A stretch of 12,390 nucleotides of DNA from Saccoglossus kowalevskii (lineage: Eukaryota > Hemichordata > Enteropneusta > Harrimaniidae): contig NW_003129425.1 in the NCBI RefSeq assembly GCF_000003605.2, positions 1 through 12,390 of the forward strand, written 5' to 3'. Shown piece after piece: positions 7,797 through 12,390 of the stretch; position 1 is the stretch's first letter; the number at the start of each line of letters is the position of its first letter. The translations under genes were made by a program, and so were the position numbers. The notes beneath the pieces are model-generated. The model saw only the letters and a program-made list of their open reading frames with translations. It was not told the origin of the DNA and did no database searches.

Positions 7797-8183
7797 GACA
7801 TCCAGTATCAGGATGTTCATCAGAAGCATCCCCACAATCATTGTCTCCATCACAAACCCACGCAGATGGGATACAACGTCGTGCTTCAACACATCGGAAG
7901 TGTTCGGCATCACACGTGACTTGTGTACAATTGTGTTTCGAACCATCTTCATCAGAGTTATCACCACAGTCATCATCGTTATCACAGATCCACCGATTTG
8001 GGATACATTTTTGATTGTCACAGGTATACTGGTCCTCACCACATGCAAAATTACAATCGTGGTGTTCGTCAGAACCGTCTCCACAATCATCATCCCCATC
8101 ACATTCCCATGATGGGGGTACACATCGGCCACTATCACAACGGAAATACAGAGGGGGACAAGTCAACAATGAAGGCCCTGCAG
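7797..8183 (-). CDS. LRP1: LRP1 exon 7 of window: three class A repeats (CR15-CR17-like)
   Basis: This is the longest coding exon here, encoding about 128 residues with three consecutive class A repeats. The first runs [10 protein letters not shown] to GSDEHHDC. The second runs [10 protein letters not shown] to NSDED and HNC. The third runs [10 protein letters not shown] to [10 protein letters not shown]. Each has six cysteines, a Trp before the fourth cysteine and a complete acidic calcium motif ([30 protein letters not shown]). NCT in the second linker is a possible glycosylation site. It starts after TTATTCACAG and ends TGT-C before GTAAGT. A second in-frame AG six bases into the exon could serve as an alternative acceptor. 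Fusion of three repeats in one exon suggests loss of two phase 1 introns, or their absence in this lineage. Confidence 0.91.
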
Positions 8184-8515
8184 CTGTGAATAAATGAGAT
8201 CAAGATATTGAACTGGTCATTAAAAAATGAACAGTGCCTTCTAGCATGTCTAGTGCCCCCTAGCGACTATCTTCTAACAAACTATAAATTAGAATAAATT
8301 GGGTAATAGAGAAATAAAAATACATGTGTAACTTAACTAGATACTTGAATAGCTCGTTTTTTTTTATAATTTTTTTTTCAATTTTGCCCCAGATGGACTT
8401 AACTGGCTACAGGTACATGTTAAAAAATAATAATGCAAATTCATTTTTTGTGAAAAGAAAAAAAAAGCGGACTTTGCCATTCAAAGGGTTAAAAGTTAAA
8501 AGTCAATTATCTTAC
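8184..8515 (-). other. Intron (332 bp), homopolymer-rich
   Basis: A GT-AG intron with T-runs near 8357-8380 and an A-run near 8458-8466. An ATGCAAAT octamer is at 8433-8440. Nothing else was recognised. Confidence 0.8.
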
Positions 8516-8683
8516 AACCACATCCTTCTTCGTCCGAGCTATCACCACAGTCATCTTCACCATCACATCGCCATTCTGGTAAAATACACTGTGTTGTACG
8601 TTTACAATTGATGTAAGTCGGTATCAGCTGACCAATTGGGATCGTGAAGCCTCTTGGGCGGTATGCGGCGCAGTCAACAGGAT
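8516..8683 (-). CDS. LRP1: LRP1 exon 6 of window: atypical class A repeat (CR14-like)
   Basis: This 168-base exon encodes one class A repeat whose first and second cysteines are 21 residues apart ([11 protein letters not shown] through YINC). The usual gap is about six. The remainder is canonical: [14 protein letters not shown] and [19 protein letters not shown]1 CR14 has a similarly long and unusual first loop beginning DCSSY, so the odd loop is a family signature and not a mis-predicted intron. The acceptor is CATGACTGCAG. For the donor I chose GTAAGA after GGT-T, which is stronger than GTTGTA three bases upstream. Both leave phase 1. The product therefore ends GC-G plus a split codon. Confidence 0.86.
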
Positions 8684-8897
8684 CTGCAGTCATGGAATTC
8701 AACATTATGTCAAACATTTAAAACTTTATTTCCTGGGTTTCCCACAGTCATTAACTTATTGACCAAATCATGGAATCAAAAACACATAAATTCAGTCAAT
8801 TCATATCCAAAAAATAATTTACTTTAGTACAACATTATCTTGCTGCACAAGTGATCAAGGAAGTTACCAGATAATATTATTGTTCACTGATACATAC

Positions 8898-9014
8898 CGC
8901 AACCAATTTCATCAGATGCGTCCTGACAGTCCAAATCTTGGTCACAGCGGAATTCCATACTAATACACTTATCATTACCACATTGGAACTCACCATCTCC
9001 ACAGACAGCGGCAA
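8898..9014 (-). CDS. LRP1: LRP1 exon 5 of window: class A repeat (CR13-like)
   Basis: This is a second 117-base symmetric phase 1 exon with one class A repeat: [14 protein letters not shown], then [18 protein letters not shown]. Six cysteines and the calcium-binding DC.DASDE motif are present. The usual aromatic or bulky residue before the fourth cysteine is Phe-Arg rather than Trp. The ending [10 protein letters not shown] resembles the CEDASDE form I recall for LRP1 CR13, which supports one-to-one correspondence of repeats. The acceptor is CTATTTCAG and the donor is G before GTATGT. Confidence 0.91.
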
Positions 9015-10176
9015 CTGAAATAGTAAATGTAAGAAAATTTATGTTTTGGGTGCACTAAATATTCAGATGATGGTTAATTCACAACTTGTGATTTAACTCT
9101 CTTATGTATACATAAAGTTGAACCAAGCAACTACATATTTTACAGGATGAATATTGTACAGGTATCATTACATGACAGAATCCCTGTTCTATAGTAAACA
9201 GTAGTACCGGTAAACAGGTTGAAACGGCTGAACAGACAAATTCATTCCCCTTTTTAAACTATGTCTGAGTAGGAACTAAAAAAACTGCCAAGTAATGATC
9301 AAATAAATAAGATCTATGAAAGAGATCTAAAACTTATTTTAATATTGCATGCCTTCACTTTCACACACATATGTAATTATGTGAGAGTAAAATCCAAACA
9401 TCAATAATGGACCAGTAATAAACATAGTAATCCTGATTATGATTGAAATATGTGACAATACATGTAGAAGTAGATAAATCAATAAATACTCATTTTATGG
9501 TTTTGTAGAAATGAGGACATCAAAAGGATGCTTTAATATTCTAAAGTAATAAATCTGGCAGAGGAAATCCTAAACGATTTCTGCCAACAGTTTGTTTGCA
9601 AAATAGAATTAAAAAGATTAATCAGTATTTGCTTTCCCAGTGTATGTGTAACATTAATGCCATCTTTGTAAACTCCACAGTGAGATCCTCATCTCAATTC
9701 CTGATTCTCAAATTAATAGCATTTGAAAAATGAACATGCAAATTATCTTTGGCTATAGTAAAATATTTTCTTGGGTATTTTTTTTGGGGGGGGGGGGGGG
9801 GTTGAAAAACTGTCACGGTCATATTTACTCAGTAAAACACATGTTTCAACTGGTAATTCTCAGCTGTCTTGTATAGTTCTTTTAGCTGCCCCCTTTTGTA
9901 CCCACCCACATTCACTTCGCTATAATTTAAAAACTATTTCAAATATGCCTCTGTCTTCTTCCGGGGTTGTTTGTCGATTGTTCTTCTGAGCATTTATATT
10001 TTCATTCAACCCTCACGCATGATAGGTGGGTTACATATATGCAAGTACATCACGTCTGTTGGTAATTCAAGAATCAGGAAGTGCAATGGAAATACAATAC
10101 GGGATGCCATAAAATTATACAAATGACTACACTCAAATAACTCATCCATTTGTACAGATCTACACATTGTACATAC
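9015..10176 (-). other. Intron (1162 bp) with a poly-T/poly-G tract
   Basis: A GT-AG intron between CR12 and CR13. Apart from the homopolymer tract at 9778-9801 it is AT-rich and unstructured, and no transposon ends were found. A less AT-rich patch at about 9885-10000 may be an old repeat that I cannot name. Confidence 0.75.
9778..9801. repeat. Poly-T then poly-G homopolymer
   Basis: Eight T are followed directly by sixteen G. Such a tract is prone to length error in sequencing and to slippage in the genome. Confidence 0.95.
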
Positions 10177-10293
10177 CACAGTCATGTTCATCACTACCAT
10201 CACCACAATGGTTTGCGCCATCACATTTGAAATTTTCTAAGATGCACCGCCCGTTGTCACAGGAAAAGTAGTTACTACGGCAACTACGTGTTG
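10177..10293 (-). CDS. LRP1: LRP1 exon 4 of window: class A repeat (CR12-like)
   Basis: This 117-base exon encodes exactly one class A repeat and is flanked by phase 1 introns on both sides, so it is a symmetric module. It reads [14 protein letters not shown], then [18 protein letters not shown], with six cysteines and the complete SDE calcium motif. The acceptor is TTCTCTTCAG and the donor is G before GTATGT. A one-repeat-per-exon, 1-1 phase layout is typical of the LDL receptor family. Confidence 0.92.
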
Positions 10294-10407
10294 CTGAAGA
10301 GAAATAGAAACACACAATGATAACTAACAACATTCACATTCATATTATTATTTTATCTCCAGATGCAAAAGATATCATCCATCTCATTTGTAACCATAGC
10401 AACCTAC

Positions 10408-10665
10408 CACAGTAAGTTTGATCTTCGTCACTTCCATCATCACATTCTTCAATTCTATCACATGTGAATTCATAAGGAATGCAAGCACCATCATTACACT
10501 TGAACTCTAGGTTGGTACAGTTGAACCCAGCATCGACACAGCGTGTGCCGTCAACAATTTGAAAACCAGTTGGACAAGTACAATGAACTTCTCCACGTGC
10601 ATCGATATCACACACTCCATTAGAATCGCATCCTCCATTCAACTGTCGACACTTATTGGCATCAC
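10408..10665 (-). CDS. LRP1: LRP1 exon 3 of window: EGF module plus class A repeat (CR11-like)
   Basis: The acceptor TTTTTTCTAG is followed by GT, which completes a TGT cysteine codon with the T of the previous exon. The first half is a six-cysteine EGF-like module (NKCRQLNGGC through GTRC). The second half is an LDL-receptor class A repeat of about 40 residues, with FNCTNLEFKC, CDRIEECDDGSDE and a closing cysteine. The acidic CD...DxSDE motif that binds calcium is complete. NCT is a possible N-glycosylation site. The exon ends TGT-G before GTAGGT, phase 1. Linking an EGF and the first class A repeat of the cluster in one exon matches the position of CR11 in LRP1. Confidence 0.9.
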
Positions 10666-10963
10666 CTAGAAAAAAAGAAAGCAAAATGTTTTAAGACCTA
10701 GTAAATGTAATCACAGCTTCACCAATCACTGTATAGTTAACAACAACCCTGACAACAAATCCATAGAAACTGTTTTTGCTGTCAGAAGATCAAAACCAAA
10801 CTTTTTTTTTCAGTAATTTTAAACATGAATAGATCATATATCAATTTACAATTTTTTCCTTTTATGTGTTTCCTTATCTTTGAAAACATGGAAATACCTT
10901 GCATGCATTATGTTGAAAGCTTTAAATGTACACACAAAAAACAAAAAACAAATACAAACTTAC

Positions 10964-11156
10964 AATCTTCTGTGTCGTTAGCAACAGCGACAATACCCAT
11001 CGGTTGTTGCGCGATGTTGCCACGAAGTACAAGAACTTCTTCACCAGTATACTTGTTGACTCGAATTACAGCACGTCGTACCCAGTCAGTCCAGTATAGA
11101 TAATTACCATACACTGCTAACCCAAATGAATGCACAGGTTCTCCACTGACAATTAC
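10964..11156 (-). CDS. LRP1: LRP1 exon 2 of window: last propeller blade
   Basis: The exon opens in phase 0 after a TTTCAG acceptor and ends with the single base T before GTAAGT (phase 1). It encodes about 64 residues: [17 protein letters not shown], then a LYWTDW core, then [11 protein letters not shown], and finally [15 protein letters not shown]. The EPVH.FGLAVYG and WVRRAV segments are strongly conserved in LRP1 at the blade that closes the propeller. AVANDT is the linker into the following EGF module, and NDT is a possible N-glycosylation site. No cysteine occurs until the codon split across the next junction, as expected for a propeller blade. Confidence 0.9.
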
Positions 11157-12071
11157 CTGAAATGAATGAAATTACTTTTAAATGTTAGTTATTGAATGAC
11201 AATATTCAACTCAAGTGCTGTCATTACATGCCGTGTTTGTTGGCTCATTAAAATAGTACTGTAGTATTCTACTTCTGTATTATTGTGACCTTTGGCCTAG
11301 TCTTGTCTTGTAATTAATTTTGCGGGCATGCTCAGTAGCGCCTAGCAACCAGGTTCAGTCATCAGTTGGTTAAATAAACAAACCAGTCCTTTCCCTCAGT
11401 TAAACTGTCTCATAATTATTCTTTAAGAACATTACAAGTACTAGTACATAGTTTGATTCTAGACATGTCTATGTCATTTAAGTGACTGTATGTGCTACGT
11501 ACTATCAGAAATAGAGGACAAACGTTACATTACGTCCAGAAACCTTACATTTCATGGGACTATGTATGTGTCCCATGGCGCAAAACAAAACATTGTGCTT
11601 GTCAAGATTATAAGTTACGCTAAAAACAGAACTGACTCTAACGCAGAATGACCTTTCCGTGCATGAAATAAATCAAATACAGATGACAATGACGCTGTGG
11701 TTTTTTGAGGATGTGAATTATTGCGGACACTATCCAATTTCACAATTATGAATTTGTCGCTATCTACTATTTGTTCACTTAATTCTATTTTCAAACATCC
11801 TCATAAAAATAAAATCATATTTCGTAATGCTTTAGAGACGATCTGAACCCTAAAAATAAACAACAGCTTGGAGGGTGTGAATGAGAGTGGTTTGAAGCCC
11901 TGTTTTTATGCAAATTCATATTGTCAAGACTTTGAAACCACGAAAATTGGGTTTTATTCAGGTGGTTTAGGGTGGTGTGGGGTGGTGTGGGTTAATCCAG
12001 GTTTGAGCCAAATGTTTGAATATGAGATCATCCCCTAGTGATGTTATTTGTAAACTGGATTAATTACTCAC
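11157..12071 (-). other. Intron (915 bp) with short G-rich repeat and hairpin
   Basis: A GT-AG intron between the first two exons. CATGGGAC at 11553-11560 pairs with GTCCCATG at 11570-11577. A G-rich decamer repeat lies at 11961-11991. The rest is plain AT-rich sequence without coding signal. Confidence 0.8.
11961..11991 (+). repeat. G-rich decamer tandem repeat
   Basis: The unit GGTGGTGTGG occurs twice in tandem at 11971-11990, preceded by a degenerate copy GGTGGTTTAG. The many GG pairs on the plus strand could form a two-tier quadruplex in DNA. On the transcribed minus-sense RNA the tract is C-rich. Confidence 0.85.
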
Positions 12072-12276
12072 CACTCTTTCAGTCCCGTCCAATTTGCATC
12101 TTTCCAATTTATCCAATCGTGCATCTGACCAGTACAATCTGGCTGCCTTGTGATCTATGGTCAATCCATTGGGTGTTTGGATATCAGTGTCAATGATGGA
12201 GTGCATATCAAATCCACCTTGGAAGGCTTTCATGATACTTGGACTTTCATCATTCCAGTTAGTCCAATACATTCGA
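12072..12276 (-). CDS. LRP1: LRP1 exon 1 of window: YWTD propeller blades
   Basis: This exon encodes about 68 residues starting in RMYWTNWND and ending in DGTERV. It holds two YWTD-type blade cores (YWTN and YWSD) and the TPNGL turn typical of LDLR class B repeats. The acceptor is GTTGACAG, and the first exon base completes a codon begun in an exon beyond the window. The donor is GTG followed by GTGAGT, leaving phase 0. As I recall human LRP1, the corresponding stretch reads FWTNWN and PSIM at the end of the propeller before cluster III, and the window's NDESPSIM matches that well. The exon contributes blades to a six-bladed beta-propeller that takes part in acid-dependent ligand release. The fit in both sequence and splice phase to the next exon makes the call firm. 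Confidence 0.88.
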
Positions 12277-12390
12277 CTGTCAACATATTGAATAACAGTT
12301 TACCTTTTGTTATTGTTTAATATCATACAATGTATATAACAATTCCTGATTCCTGTATAACTCAATGTAATTCTATTTGTGCATACGTAA

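Larger units (their letters stand above)
952..12276 (-). other. LRP1: LRP1-like gene, internal 13-exon segment
   Basis: The exons placed here total 2664 coding bases, giving 887 whole codons plus split codons at both ends, with no stop or frameshift. All twelve introns are GT-AG and the phases agree at every junction. Module order is propeller end, EGF, ten class A repeats, EGF, calcium-type EGF, then most of another propeller. Vertebrate LRP1 has the same order around ligand-binding cluster III. Near-identical local stretches as I remember the family include AVANDT after the first propeller, EEPFL before the second, and [11 protein letters not shown] inside it. LRP1 is a type I membrane receptor for endocytosis of protease-inhibitor complexes and lipoproteins. 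Its signal peptide, transmembrane segment and NPxY tail lie outside the window. LRP2 and LRP4 are less likely because their repeat counts and linkers differ. Confidence 0.87.

Noticed and set aside
7784-8189. Several plus-strand open frames of 60-99 residues across the class A repeat exon
   Set aside because: They are antisense shadows of the repetitive cysteine-rich exon. Composition is Ser/His/Ile-rich, with no domain, and the minus-strand reading is unambiguous.
8512-8519. Alternative donor GTTGTA three bases upstream in the CR14 exon
   Set aside because: GTAAGA is a much better donor. Both keep phase 1, so the difference is one residue in a linker.
9771-9989. Plus-strand open frame across the poly-G tract
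   Set aside because: It begins with a Gly homopolymer from the G-run and shows no domain. It is intronic noise.

Overview
This is eukaryotic nuclear DNA. It is AT-rich, intron-dominated, carries several old transposon insertions, and shows no bacterial-style operon. Its only recognisable gene lies on the minus strand: an internal part of a low-density lipoprotein receptor-related protein that I assign to the LRP1 lineage. Thirteen exons can be placed with GT donors and AG acceptors. Their reading phases match at all twelve junctions and give 887 uninterrupted whole codons. Neither the start nor the stop codon of the gene is in the window.

Read in the direction of transcription (high to low coordinates), 12276-10964 holds the end of one YWTD beta-propeller. 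Positions 10665-6407 hold an EGF-like module, ten LDL-receptor class A repeats and a second EGF-like module. Positions 6066-952 hold a calcium-binding-type EGF module and most of the next YWTD propeller. This order, the count of ten repeats and many local sequence matches agree with ligand-binding cluster III of vertebrate LRP1 (repeats CR11-CR20) and the propellers on either side. I made that comparison from memory of the family, not by alignment software. The product would be the extracellular part of a very large endocytic and signalling receptor. Class A repeats bind ligands through calcium-organised acidic pockets, and EGF-propeller modules drive ligand release in endosomes.

The introns hold the non-genic structure. 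The truncated intron at 1-951 contains about four head-to-tail copies of a 162-bp unit, then a CA microsatellite, then a perfect-arm hairpin. This layout resembles non-autonomous Helitron-like (pearl/HINE-type) elements and the ~160-bp satellites linked to them in molluscs and other marine invertebrates. The 3.0-kb intron at 2698-5716 appears to hold a nested set. The outer element has 13-bp inverted ends flanked by TTAA. Inside it is a second, diverged ~155-bp tandem repeat sharing core sequence with the first array, and that repeat is split by a 1150-bp element with 25-bp terminal inverted repeats. The other introns contain short inverted repeats, homopolymers or nothing recognisable.

The host is most likely a marine invertebrate bilaterian (lophotrochozoan or invertebrate deuterostome). 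The single LRP1-like gene, modest introns and repeat types support this, but the phylum cannot be fixed from this window. I found no RNA gene, CRISPR array or novel multi-gene system. The most unusual items are the nested transposon stack and the two-residue loss in the calcium loop of the tenth class A repeat.
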